A stretch of DNA of 64,000 nucleotides from Actinomycetota bacterium (GTDB lineage: Bacteria; Actinomycetota; UBA4738; HRBIN12), in NCBI GenBank assembly GCA_026003015.1, contig BPGL01000002.1, positions 1 through 64,000 on the forward strand. Reading direction: 5' to 3'. The notes below the pieces were generated by a model, which did not search any database, was not told the origin of the DNA, and saw nothing but the letters and a program-made list of their open reading frames with translations. Below are positions 44,339 to 53,551 of the stretch, one piece after another (the first letter of the stretch is position 1; every line of letters begins with the position of its first letter). A program made the translations under genes and the position numbers.

Positions 44339-45004
44339 GTGGGGTTGCAGGCGTCGACCGATCAGAGCGCCCGACCGTGGGCGGGGAGAGGCGAGCGCGT
44401 GGCGAGCGCGTGGCGGATCCATCCTGAGCGTCGAACCGGCGCCTTCGCGTGGCTCGCCGGCGCGGTCGCGCTCGGCGCCACCTGCCTCATCGGCACCGCC
44501 TGTGGGGGGCCCTCGCCCGATCGCGCGGCACGCCCCCGCATCGAGATCCAGGTCGAGGCCGACCTCACCCCCGGTGGGCGGATCGACCGGCTCGTCCTGC
44601 CGGCGCTCGAGGGCGACGGCTCCTTCGACTACGGCCGGGTCGCGGATCGGCCGCTCGTGATGAACTTCTTCGCCTCCTGGTGCCGACCCTGCGCCGAGGA
44701 ACTGCCCGAGATCGAGCGCGTGTATCGCGAGCTCGGCGAGCGGATCGCGTTCGTCGGGGTCTCACAGAGCGACGCTCGATCGTCGAGCATCCGCCTCGTG
44801 CACGAGACCGGGGTCACGTTCCCAACGGCCTTCGACCCCGAAGGGCGCTCCTACGAGCGCACCGGTGCACGGGGGATGCCCACGACCGTGCTCGTCCGCC
44901 CCGGCGGTGAGGTCGCCGACGTGTGGGTGGGGCCGCTGGACGCGCCGACGCTTCGAGAGCTGATCGCCCGCGAGCTGGCACCCGACGCGGGCTACCAGGC
45001 GTAG
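44339..45004 (+). CDS. TlpA/ResA-like secreted thioredoxin-fold protein
   Basis: 221 residues. Membrane or lipoprotein-like signal region (WLAGAVALGATCLIGTACGG), then a thioredoxin fold with active site ASWCRPCAEELPEI (~residue 112) and cis-Pro GMPTTVLV. Likely a periplasm-side thiol-disulfide reductase for cytochrome maturation or secreted proteins. GTG 44339 is five bases after TAGGCT, supporting this start; a GTG at 44399 is the alternative. Overlaps the convergent aldo-keto reductase by 13 nt. Confidence 0.86.
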   Translation: MGLQASTDQSARPWAGRGERVASAWRIHPERRTGAFAWLAGAVALGATCLIGTACGGPSPDRAARPRIEIQVEADLTPGGRIDRLVLPALEGDGSFDYGRVADRPLVMNFFASWCRPCAEELPEIERVYRELGERIAFVGVSQSDARSSSIRLVHETGVTFPTAFDPEGRSYERTGARGMPTTVLVRPGGEVADVWVGPLDAPTLRELIARELAPDAGYQA

Positions 45005-45969
45005 GCCTCCGGCGCAGGTCCGCCGGGACCGGGGAAGATCTCGTCGAGCCGGTCGAGCACCTCGGGCTCGAGGCGGATCTCCAAGGCGCGCATGGAGCCG
45101 AGGAGCTGCGCCTCCGTCCGCGGCCCGACGATCGGGGCCGTCACGGCCGGACGGTGCAGCAGCCACGCGAGCGCGACGTCGGCCGGGCGCTCGCCGAGCT
45201 CCTTGCACAACTGCTCCCAGCGCTCGAGCCGGTCACGGTTCGCCGCGATCTCCCCCTGGAGGTATTCACTGGAGCGCCGTCCCTCGGTGACCTTCTCGAG
45301 GGCACCGGCGAGCAGACCGCCTGCGAGCGGACTGTAGGCGATCAACCCCATGCCGTACTCCACCACGGCGGGGATCACCTCGAGCTCGATCGTCCGCTGG
45401 TTCAGGTTGTAGATCGATTGCTCGGTGGCCAGGCCCAGAGAATGTCGCCACCCTGCGATCTCGTTCGCCCGCGCGATGTGCCATCCGGCGAAGTTCGAAG
45501 ACCCGACGTAGAGGATCTTGCCGGTGCGCTTGAGCTGGTCCATCGCCTCCCAGATCTCGTCCCACCACGCCTCGCGGTCGATGTGGTGCATCTGGTAGAG
45601 GTCGATCCGATCGGTCTGCAGACGCCGCAACGACGCCTCGCACTGCCGGATGATCGCGAGCTTCGACAGGCGGGATTCGTTGGGCCAGTCGCCCATCTTC
45701 CCCCAGACCTTCGTGGCCAGCACCACCTTGTCACGCCGCGCGCCGCCCTTGGCGAACCACCGCCCGATGATCTCCTCGGTGGCGCCAACCCCGAGATGGC
45801 GACCGTACGTGTTCGCCGTGTCGACGAAGTTGATCCCGTGGGCGACGGCGGCGTCGAGGATCCGGTGGGACTCCTCCTCCGGGGTGTGGGGGCCGAAGTT
45901 CATCGTCCCCAGGCACAGACGGCTGACGACCAGGCCGAGGTGCCCGACGTGGGTGTACTGCATCGCCAT
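44992..45969 (-). CDS. Aldo/keto reductase
   Basis: About 325 residues, AKR TIM barrel: LCLGTMNFG, FVDTANTYG (catalytic Asp, Tyr), LATKVWGK (Lys), YQMHHID (His) and NADP-site IVGPRTEAQLLGS. Voltage-gated K-channel-beta-like or YghZ-like type. Two close starts (45969, 45963) are possible. Downstream of the MFS gene by 13 bp, so likely cotranscribed; substrate unknown. Confidence 0.9.
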   Translation of the reverse strand: MAMQYTHVGHLGLVVSRLCLGTMNFGPHTPEEESHRILDAAVAHGINFVDTANTYGRHLGVGATEEIIGRWFAKGGARRDKVVLATKVWGKMGDWPNESRLSKLAIIRQCEASLRRLQTDRIDLYQMHHIDREAWWDEIWEAMDQLKRTGKILYVGSSNFAGWHIARANEIAGWRHSLGLATEQSIYNLNQRTIELEVIPAVVEYGMGLIAYSPLAGGLLAGALEKVTEGRRSSEYLQGEIAANRDRLERWEQLCKELGERPADVALAWLLHRPAVTAPIVGPRTEAQLLGSMRALEIRLEPEVLDRLDEIFPGPGGPAPEAYAW

Positions 45970-45982
45970 CTCGATCGGGAGT

Positions 45983-47324
45983 CTACGGAAGCCCCGCCGC
46001 ATCCTCCGGGCCGGCGGCCGCGAGCGTTCCCGCCGACGCCCCCACCGCCGGCGGCGGCGGCTCGCGGAGGCTGCCGTCGCGCTCCGGTCCGCGCGCGCCC
46101 GGGAGGAACATGAACGCGAGCGTCACCGAGCCGCCGACGAGCCCGGCGGCGATCAGCGTGGCGTCGGCGCCGATCGACTCGGCCACCGGCCCCACGGCCG
46201 CGAACGACAGCGGCACGCCGGCGATGGTGATGAGCCAGTCCAGGCTCGCGACGCGACCGAGCAGCCCGGAGGGCACGAGGCGCTGCAGCAGCGTGTACCA
46301 GATCACGACGACCACCGCGACCGACGCCTCGGTGACGAGCCCCACGAGCATCGCCTGCCACAGAGCGTTGACCACACCGAACAGCGAGGTCCCGAACATC
46401 GAGATCGCCCACGCCAGGTACAGGACGGTCACCGCACGCGCGGGCAGCCGACCGCGCTGCCCGAGGGTGAGCGCGACCCCCGATCGCGCCGACCCCGCCC
46501 GAGGCGTAGACGAGCCCCAGCGCCGACGCGCCTCCCCCCAGGTCGTTGCGCACGACGTAGGGCAGGAGCGTCTCCCACGGCCCCCACACCGCGAACAGGC
46601 TGATCACCGTGGCCATGAGGGTGATGAACAGCCAGCGGGTGCGGCGCACGTAGCGGAGCCCCTCGAGCGCGTCCCCCCACACCGAGCCGCGGGCTTCGTC
46701 GGCGCCCCGCTCCCGGCGCGTTCGGATCAGCGCGATCATCAGCGTCGACCACACGAACGTCGCCGCGTCGGCGACGAAGGCCCAGCCCGGGCCGAACGCT
46801 CCGACGACGAGCCCGCCGAGCGCGGGCCCGAGGACCATGAGGGCGAAGGGGCGGACGAACTGGTCGAGGGAGTTGGCCTGGACGAGGAAGGGCTCGGGGA
46901 CGATATCGGGAACGATCGCCTGGAAGGCGGGCTGGAAGATCGCCTGCCCGGCCCCGAACACGGCGACGAGCCCGACGAGCATCGGGATCGTCAGCACCCC
47001 GGTGATCGACAGGTAGCCGACGGTCCCGATCGCGCTCGCGCGGATCAGGTCGCCGGCGATCATCAGCCGACGCCGGTCCACGCGGTCGGCGAGCACGCCC
47101 GACAGGAGCATCAGCAGGACCTGCGGCAGGCTCCAGGCGAGCCCGACCATCGCCAGGGCGGAGGGGCGGTTCGCGAGGTCGTACGCCTGCGTGGCGACCG
47201 CGATGTAGTAGAACCCGTCGCCGACCATCGAGACGAACATCCCCGTCCACAGGAGCCGGAAATCGCGGATCCGCAGGGGCCGGATGATGCCGAGCCGATC
47301 GACGAGGCCGCGCGTGCGCCGCAC
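45983..47324 (-). CDS. MFS exporter, macrolide-efflux/enterobactin-exporter type (one frameshift)
   Basis: About 446 residues when the indel is corrected. Start GTG 47324; first spans FRLLWTGMFVSMVGDGFYYIAVA, conserved loop GVLADRVDRRRLMIAGDL, and further spans to IVPDIVPEPFLVQANSL (typical of the MFS_3/DHA3 group). The frame breaks at GVGAIGG in the C5 run at 46477-46481 and resumes as VALTLGQRGRLPARAVTVLY, then the last spans. A homopolymer error is likely. Probably drug or metabolite export; operonic with an aldo-keto reductase. Confidence 0.85.
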
Positions 47325-47355
47325 GGACGGCGAGCCTACCGGAGAGGCGGAGGGG

Positions 47356-48585
47356 TCAGGCGGCGAGCCGCCACAGGCGCCCGCCGTTGGCCTCCCACGG
47401 CGACCGACCGAGGTACCCGGTCACGAAGGCCGAGGCGCCCTGCGCCGCGATCCCCGTTCCGCGCACCCACCGGGCGCCCTCGAGTCGCACCTGGTCGATC
47501 GGCGAGCCCGCCGCTGTGAACCGTCGAAGGGCCAGGTCCAGGCCGCGGTCGGCAAGATCCCGCCTCGTCCCCACGACCCAGATCCGTCGAGCGCCGTCGA
47601 TGACGACGCCGGCGGGCTCGGCTGCCTTCGGCCGGATCGCGTCCCAGCGCCGAGACCACGCCAGGGCGCCGCCGAGGCCGAAGCGGCCGAGCCAGCCGCT
47701 CGAAGCCCGGCCCCCCAGCCGCCACGCCACCCCGGAGCCGTCCACCGCGGCCGTGACCGCCACCACACCGCCCCCCACGGCGATCTGGACCACCGCGTCC
47801 TGCCCCCGCATCGGCGCCTCGTCGATCCGGCGCACCCAGCGGAGGGCGCCGCCCTCGCCCAGCCGAGCCAGGATCGCCGATCCGCGGACGAACGGCGCCT
47901 CCTCGCCGGGTCGGACCGGCTCCGCGGCCGCCCATCCGGCGACGAACGCGTCGCCCCCGCGTGCGATCGCCACGCCGGTGGCGCGGTCCCACCAGCCCCG
48001 TGGCGTCGGGGGCGGCGGTTCGACGTTCACCCTCCACCGCGGACGCGCCAGCCGGTCGAACGCGCGGACCCATCCGTCGGACGACGCGTCCCCGCAGCAC
48101 CCGTGGTCGAAGCCGGTCACGACGATCCCGTCGGGACCTCCGGCCACGTCGGTCACCTGCTGGGCGATCGAACACCGCCACCCGGGCGTGACGAACCGAT
48201 GCCGGAGCCGGCCGGTCGGCCCCCGGACCTCGACGAACCAGCCGCCCCCCTCGCACTGACCCTGGACGGCACCGACCCACACGATCCGGCCGTCCGGCAG
48301 CAGATCGACCGCGACCCCCGTGGTGCTCGCCTGGACGGACGGGAGGAACGAGCGCCGCCACTTCAGATCGCCGTCGGGCGAGAACTTCGCCACGAATCCC
48401 TTGCGCGTGATCGACGAGCGCCGGTCGCCCACCACGTAGACGGCGCCGTCGCGTGCGACCACCACGGAGCGGAGCACGATGCCGGCCGTTCGGACCCACG
48501 TGACGGAGGGAACCACCGCGATGGCGGGGGTCGCGAGCGTCCCGAGGACGGTTCCGAGCGCCAGCGCCCCGAGGGCGCGCCTCAT
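47356..48585 (-). CDS. Secreted beta-propeller-like protein, function unknown
   Basis: 409 residues. Signal peptide (ALGALALGTVLGTLATPAIA), then six to seven repeats of the pattern DGAVYVVG / KWRRSF / GVAVDLLPDGRIVWVG, as in SBBP/PQQ-like propellers. A cysteine-rich stretch (FDHGCCGDASSDGW, ~165) is unusual. No enzymatic motif. Extracellular. Lies between MFS and glycosidase genes on the same strand with its own start; no pathway is evident. Confidence 0.65.
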   Translation of the reverse strand: MRRALGALALGTVLGTLATPAIAVVPSVTWVRTAGIVLRSVVVARDGAVYVVGDRRSSITRKGFVAKFSPDGDLKWRRSFLPSVQASTTGVAVDLLPDGRIVWVGAVQGQCEGGGWFVEVRGPTGRLRHRFVTPGWRCSIAQQVTDVAGGPDGIVVTGFDHGCCGDASSDGWVRAFDRLARPRWRVNVEPPPPTPRGWWDRATGVAIARGGDAFVAGWAAAEPVRPGEEAPFVRGSAILARLGEGGALRWVRRIDEAPMRGQDAVVQIAVGGGVVAVTAAVDGSGVAWRLGGRASSGWLGRFGLGGALAWSRRWDAIRPKAAEPAGVVIDGARRIWVVGTRRDLADRGLDLALRRFTAAGSPIDQVRLEGARWVRGTGIAAQGASAFVTGYLGRSPWEANGGRLWRLAA

Positions 48586-48659
48586 CCCGCCAGCCTGCTC
48601 CGATCCCGATCCATCCGCAAGCCCGCAGGGGTCGCGCCCCGGGCCGCTGGGCGCGGAGC

Positions 48660-50789
48660 CTAGGCGGAGGGGCGGATCAGCGCGAGGCCCCGCGGGAGCC
48701 CTCGAACCGCGAGGGCGTCGCCGTCGACCTCGATCGACACGCGCGTGCCGGCGAGCGGGACGTCGGCGAGCCGGAGCGCGGTCGCACCCGGTGGGAGCAC
48801 CGGGTCGACCTCCACGCGGCCGGCCGGGACGTCGGGCTCGAGCCCGAGCGCGGTGCGCAGCAGCAGCAGCGGTGCCGCCGAGGCCCACGCCTGAGGGGAG
48901 CACGAGGTCGGGTACCGTACCGGCACCGGGACCTCGTCGGGGGTCAGGCCCGCGAACAGCTCCGGCAGGCGGCCGTCGAGCGCCTCGGCCGCCGCCAGAA
49001 GGCCGAGCGCCACCCGCATCGACGCCTCGGGGAAGCCGGCCCGGCGGAGCCCGGCCGCGCAGATCGCGGTGTCGTGAGGCCACACGGAGCCGTTGTGGTA
49101 ACTGAGGGGGCTGTAGCGCCCCATCGAGGTCGCGAGCGTGCGGATCCCCCACCCGCTGAACAGCTCGGGCGACAGGAGCCACTCCGCGACGGCCGCCGCC
49201 TTGTCGTGGTCGGCAACGATCCCGGTCCACAGGCAGTGGCCCATGTTCGACGCGATCGCGTCCACCGGCTGCTTCGCCCCGTCAAGGGCCAGGGCGAACG
49301 CTCGACGCTCGGGCATCCAGAAGTCGCGCTCGAACCGCTCCTGCAGCGCCGCGGCCCGTTCGGTCCGGTGTGCCGCCGCCTCCCCGTCGCCCGCCAACGC
49401 GGCGAGCGCCGCACCGGCCCGCCACGCTGCGTAGGCGTACGCCTGCACCTCGACGAGCGCGAGCGGCGGCTCCGCGAGCCGCCCGTCGGCGAAGCTGACC
49501 GCATCCTGGGAGTCCTTCCACCCCTGGTTCGCCCGGCCGTTGGGACCCGCGGGTCCGTACTCGAGGTAGCCGTCCCCATCCGGGTCTCCGGGGCCCTCCA
49601 TCCATCCGAGCGCCGCGTCGACGGCCGGCAGGAGCGCTCGGATCTCCTCGAGCGGGGCCCCCCATCGCCAGAGCTCGTGCACGAGCAGGACGAACAAGGG
49701 GGTCGCGTCGGTCGACCCGTAGTCGATGTCGCCCGCGGCGAGCGCGAGCGAGGGGCCGCGTGAGAACCGAACCTCGTGCAGGATCCGCCCGGGCTGCTCG
49801 CCGCTGTCCGCGTCGGTCGTCGTGCCCTGCATCCGGGCGAGCGCCCGGGCCGTTCCGATCGCGAGGTTCGGATCCAGCAGCAACGCCATCCACGACGTGA
49901 GGATCGAGTCGCGACCGAACAGCGTCATGTACCAGGGCGCCCCCGCGGCCACGAGGACGTCCTCGGGGTGGCCGGGGTCGACGATCCGCAGTGCAGCCAG
50001 ATCCTCCTCGGCGCGTGCGACGGCCCGGGCGAGGCCGGGCGCGTCGGTGTCCAGACGGGGGAACGCCCGACGCCACCCCAGGCGGCGCGCGGTCGTCGGC
50101 GCGAGGTCGGGTTGGGTGCCGCAGGGGTAGGTCGGGCGTACCTCGGCGCCCCCGCGAACCGCCCGGAGCTCCACGCAGCCGTGCCACGTCGTGCCGGGAT
50201 CGAGCTCGATCGTCCACACGAGCGTTCCCGCTGCATCGACCGCGGCCTGCGGCGACGCGCGCACGATCGCACCCCGCCGCCCGCCGTCGCGCAGGAACCG
50301 CAGCGCCCCGTCCTCGACCTCGCAGGGCACGCGCTCGACCGGAGCCACTCCCTTCTTCACCGAGAAGAGCTCGGCCAGATCGGCCCCCACGCGCAGGCGA
50401 ACCTCCGCGTTCCTCGGCTCGTGCGCGAGGTTGCGGATCCGAAGGTCGATCCGCATCCCCTGCCCGACCCACACGTCGCGCAGGACCAGCAGCCGACGGT
50501 CTAGCGATCGCCCCGCGAAGCACGCCGACCAGGGCGACCGCGTGGCGAGGCTGAGCGCCTCCACCGGCTCACCGTCGATCGCGAGCTCGAAACGCGAACA
50601 GATCCGCGTGTCGCCCACGAAGACGCCCTCGACGCTCGAGCCGCCGATATCGCCGCTCGGGCCGCAGATCGTGAAGCTCGCACCCTCGACGAGGGTGACG
50701 GTGGCGCTGGGGACCGGGGCGCTCTCGTCGACCGCTCGATCGACGGCGATACCTGCCGCGCCGCCCCGAGCGTCTGGCAGCGGGTGCAC
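48660..50789 (-). CDS. Glycogen-debranching-type glycosidase (GDE N-domain plus (alpha/alpha)6 barrel)
   Basis: 709 residues. N-terminal GDE_N-like domain (GVFVGDTRICSRFELAIDGEPVEAL) and a C-terminal (alpha/alpha)6 catalytic barrel with PWYMTLFGRDSILTSWM (general acid region), GYLEYGPAGPNGRANQGWKDSQDAV and YHNGSVWPHDTAI. Resembles amylo-alpha-1,6-glucosidases and trehalase-like hydrolases. Cytoplasmic, no signal peptide. The glycosyltransferase gene ends six bases upstream, so the two probably act on the same glycan. Confidence 0.85.
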   Translation of the reverse strand: MHPLPDARGGAAGIAVDRAVDESAPVPSATVTLVEGASFTICGPSGDIGGSSVEGVFVGDTRICSRFELAIDGEPVEALSLATRSPWSACFAGRSLDRRLLVLRDVWVGQGMRIDLRIRNLAHEPRNAEVRLRVGADLAELFSVKKGVAPVERVPCEVEDGALRFLRDGGRRGAIVRASPQAAVDAAGTLVWTIELDPGTTWHGCVELRAVRGGAEVRPTYPCGTQPDLAPTTARRLGWRRAFPRLDTDAPGLARAVARAEEDLAALRIVDPGHPEDVLVAAGAPWYMTLFGRDSILTSWMALLLDPNLAIGTARALARMQGTTTDADSGEQPGRILHEVRFSRGPSLALAAGDIDYGSTDATPLFVLLVHELWRWGAPLEEIRALLPAVDAALGWMEGPGDPDGDGYLEYGPAGPNGRANQGWKDSQDAVSFADGRLAEPPLALVEVQAYAYAAWRAGAALAALAGDGEAAAHRTERAAALQERFERDFWMPERRAFALALDGAKQPVDAIASNMGHCLWTGIVADHDKAAAVAEWLLSPELFSGWGIRTLATSMGRYSPLSYHNGSVWPHDTAICAAGLRRAGFPEASMRVALGLLAAAEALDGRLPELFAGLTPDEVPVPVRYPTSCSPQAWASAAPLLLLRTALGLEPDVPAGRVEVDPVLPPGATALRLADVPLAGTRVSIEVDGDALAVRGLPRGLALIRPSA

Positions 50790-50795
50790 GCCGGC

Positions 50796-51839
50796 TCAGG
50801 CGGCGCGCGCCGCGTGTCGCGCGATCGCCCGCCGGTACAGCGCCAGGTGGTCGGCGACCATCCGCTCGATCGAGAAGCGTTCGGCCGCGACCTTGCGGAT
50901 CACGGTCCGGTCGAGCTCGCCCGCGGCATGCACCGCGGCTGCCAGACCGTCGATCGAACTGCGGACGAACCCCGTCACACCCTCCTCGACGAGCTCGGGG
51001 ACCGAGCCACGCGGCGTCGCGACCACGGGCGTTCCGCAGGCCATGGCCTCGACCATCACGATCCCGAAGGGCTCCTCCCACGCGATCGGGTTCAGCAGGC
51101 ACCGTGCGCCGGCGAGCAGCTCGCGTTTGCGGAAGCGGTCGACCTCGCCGAGGTACTCGATGCCGTCGCCGAGCAGCGGGGCCACCTGGGTCGCGAAGTA
51201 CTCGTGCTCGCTCGGCTCGCGCATCTTCGCGGCGATCCTGAGGGGCACCCCGGCGTCGCGCGCGACGAGCGCGGCGGTGTGGACGCCCTTGTCGGGGCTC
51301 ATGCGACCGAGGAACAGCGCGTAGCCGCCCTCGCCCTCGCCCGCGGGGTAGGCGTCGACGTCGACCCCGTGGTGGATCACCGCGGCGATCGGGATGTCGC
51401 CGGCGAGCTCGGCCTGCCGGTGCGAGATGGCCACGATCGGCACCGTGCGTCCGACGACCCGATACAGGGCGCGCAGCTCCCCCTCGAACGGACCGTGGTT
51501 CGTGGTGACGACGGGAAGGTCGAAGCGCTCGGCGTAGACCGGGCCCGCGAGGGTGTGGTCGTGCACGATGTCCGGCGCCCACGGCACGATCGCCTCGTAC
51601 GCCCCCACGACGTGCGCGAGCTCCGAGGCCGCGCCGGTCGAGACGGTGCCGAGCGCCCGCTCGAACGTGAAACCGGTCCGCACCGGGCAGGTGCTGTCGC
51701 CGGTCGCGTAGAGGAACACCTCGTGGCCGGCGGCCACGAGCCCCCGCGCGAGGGCGTCGAGCGACGCCTCGGTCCCCCCGTAGGCGGGCGGCGGCACCGG
51801 AACCCAGGGCGGCGCGATGATCGCGATCCTCATCTGCAT
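50796..51839 (-). CDS. GT4-family glycosyltransferase
   Basis: 347 residues, GT-B fold. N-terminal RIAIIAPPWVPVPPPAYGGTE, acceptor-side DIVHDHT and TTNHGPF, and donor-side LFLGRMSPDKGVHTA and EX7E in EEPFGIVMVEAMACGTPVV. Retaining transferase using a nucleotide sugar. Forms a two-gene unit with the debranching-type enzyme, suggesting glycan or glycoside metabolism (possibly glycogen, trehalose or a glycolipid). Confidence 0.87.
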   Translation of the reverse strand: MQMRIAIIAPPWVPVPPPAYGGTEASLDALARGLVAAGHEVFLYATGDSTCPVRTGFTFERALGTVSTGAASELAHVVGAYEAIVPWAPDIVHDHTLAGPVYAERFDLPVVTTNHGPFEGELRALYRVVGRTVPIVAISHRQAELAGDIPIAAVIHHGVDVDAYPAGEGEGGYALFLGRMSPDKGVHTAALVARDAGVPLRIAAKMREPSEHEYFATQVAPLLGDGIEYLGEVDRFRKRELLAGARCLLNPIAWEEPFGIVMVEAMACGTPVVATPRGSVPELVEEGVTGFVRSSIDGLAAAVHAAGELDRTVIRKVAAERFSIERMVADHLALYRRAIARHAARAA

Positions 51840-52050
51840 CGGCTCCTCGTCAGCAAGATCGGTCCCGAGAACCGGTCGTGGTGACGCGGCTCGACGTGGG
51901 GATCAACCACCCCTTCTCTACCTCTATACCAGCTCGCACGGCGACCGTCGGCTCGTCCCTCGTCTCGGATGGGTGTCGCCGCGGGTCGGATGCGGGAGGA
52001 TGGGGAGGCGCCCGGCGCTCCCGGCGACGGGACAGGGAGGAGGATCCGGC
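51840..52050. other. Intergenic region, divergent promoters
   Basis: 211 bp between the glycosyltransferase and the small acidic gene. It is somewhat less GC-rich, with AT-richer stretches (CTTCTCTACCTCTATACC near 51913), a plausible promoter zone. No gene seen. Confidence 0.35.
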
Positions 52051-52272
52051 ATGGACGAGCACGAGCCGTTCCCCGAGGAGGACCTCGAGCCGACCGGCGG
52101 TCCCGCGCCGCTCATCGAGGCCCCCGAGGTCCCGGAGGCCGATGCCGTCGAACAGTCCCTCGACCTCGTGCCGGACCGGGACGCCCCGCCGAGGGCGGAC
52201 GCGCTCGTACCCGAGGCCGACGCGATCGAGCAGGCGCGCATCGTCGAGGTGGATGACGAGGACCGCGGCTGA
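52051..52272 (+). CDS. Small acidic protein with an internal repeat
   Basis: 73 residues, about one third Asp/Glu, no membrane segment. The motif VPEADAVEQ is repeated as VPEADAIEQ about 26 residues later. Strong GGGAGGAGG upstream of ATG 52051. Short acidic proteins with PEADAxEQ repeats occur in actinobacteria as uncharacterised proteins as far as recalled. Directly upstream of tRNA-Arg. Function unknown. Confidence 0.7.
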   Translation: MDEHEPFPEEDLEPTGGPAPLIEAPEVPEADAVEQSLDLVPDRDAPPRADALVPEADAIEQARIVEVDDEDRG

Positions 52273-52319
52273 GCCGCCCGTGCGTTCCGGCCTCCCACTC
52301 CGCTACCATCGGAGGCCGA

Positions 52320-52392
52320 GCGCCGGTAGCTCAATGGACAGAGCATCTGACTACGGATCAGAAGGTTGGGGGTTCGACTCCCTCCCGGCGCG
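52320..52392 (+). tRNA. tRNA-Arg (ACG)
   Basis: 73-nt cloverleaf. Acceptor GCGCCGG pairs with CCGGCGC; anticodon stem TCTGA/TCAGA with loop CTACGGA (anticodon ACG, A34 to be deaminated by TadA); T arm GGTTCGACTCC. Discriminator G; CCA not encoded. Confidence 0.94.
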
Positions 52393-53526
52393 CTGAGCCC
52401 GCCTCGAACGCTCGTCGCCACGAACGATTTCCCCCCGCGGATCGGCGGCGTCGAGCGCTTCCTCGTGGACCTAGTCCGCGCCCTGCCCGCCGGGTCGGTG
52501 CACGTGCTCGCGCCCGACCAACCCGGGGCCCGCGCCGTCGATCGGACGATCGAGGCCCCCGTCGACCGGCTGCCGCGGGCGAGGCCGGGCGGGCTCGCGC
52601 CGTGGCGACGGCGGATCCTCGATCGGCTCGACACCGGCGGGTTCGAGGTCGTGCTCATCGGCCAGGCGCTGCCGCTCGGCCTGCTGGTGTCCGAGCTCGC
52701 CGATCGAGGGGTCCCCTGCGTCGTGCTCACCCACGGGGTGGAGTACTGGCTCGCGCGACTCCCCGGCGCCGCCGCGCTCCTGCGTCGCGCGACCGAGGGG
52801 GCCCGGCTCGTCACGGCCATCAGCACGGCGACCGCCACGGCGATCCGTTCTGCCCTGCCGGCGGACCTGCCCGTCGAGCTGCTGCCACCGGGCGTCGACG
52901 TCGAGCGGTTCCGCCCCGACGTCGACGCCAGCGGCGTGCGCGAGCGACTGGGCGTCGACGCCCGCCCGCTCGTCCTGTGCGTGAGCCGGGTCGTGCGCCG
53001 CAAAGGGTTCGACGTCCTCGTCGGCGCGATGCCGGCGATCCTCGCGCGGGTTCCCGACGCGGTGCTCGCGTTGGTCGGCGACGGTCCGGACCGACGCCGG
53101 ATCGAACGGCTCGCCCAACGATCGCCGGCGCGTAGCGCGATCCGCATCGTCGGCGCGGTGTCCGACGTGGACCTTCCCGCCTACCACGCGGCGGCCGACG
53201 TCTTCGCGATGCCGGCCCGCAGCCGCTGGGGCGGCCTCGAGGTCGAGGGGTTCGGCATCGTCTACCTCGAGGCGGCAGCGTCGGGGACCCCCGTGGTCGC
53301 CGGCCGCTCGGGCGGGGCCGCCGAGGCGGTCGTGCACGGGCGGACCGGGGTCCTGGTCGACGGGCGAGACCCGGTGGTGGTCGCGGGGGCCGTGTCGGGT
53401 CTGCTGGTCGATCCCCCACGGCGCGCGGCGATGGCGCGAGCGGCGCGCATCCACGCCGAGGCCTTCGACCGGCGCGCCATCGCCGCGCGCCTGGTCGGCT
53501 ACCTCCGCACCGCCGTCGGTCAGTAG
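52393..53526 (+). CDS. GT4-family glycosyltransferase (PimB-like)
   Basis: About 377 residues, GT-B. N-terminal TLVATNDFPPRIGGVERF, then VVLTHGVEYW, LPPGVDVERFRPD, LVLCVSRVVRRKGFDVLV and EX7E in EGFGIVYLEAAASGTPVV. Resembles phosphatidylinositol mannoside mannosyltransferase PimB and relatives. No ATG/GTG/TTG lies between the tRNA-Arg end and the conserved N-terminus; a CTG at 52393 immediately after the tRNA is the first plausible start, so the real start is uncertain. Confidence 0.82.
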   Translation: MSPPRTLVATNDFPPRIGGVERFLVDLVRALPAGSVHVLAPDQPGARAVDRTIEAPVDRLPRARPGGLAPWRRRILDRLDTGGFEVVLIGQALPLGLLVSELADRGVPCVVLTHGVEYWLARLPGAAALLRRATEGARLVTAISTATATAIRSALPADLPVELLPPGVDVERFRPDVDASGVRERLGVDARPLVLCVSRVVRRKGFDVLVGAMPAILARVPDAVLALVGDGPDRRRIERLAQRSPARSAIRIVGAVSDVDLPAYHAAADVFAMPARSRWGGLEVEGFGIVYLEAAASGTPVVAGRSGGAAEAVVHGRTGVLVDGRDPVVVAGAVSGLLVDPPRRAAMARAARIHAEAFDRRAIAARLVGYLRTAVGQ

Positions 53527-53551
53527 CCCTCGCTCGCCCGAACCGGGCGCG

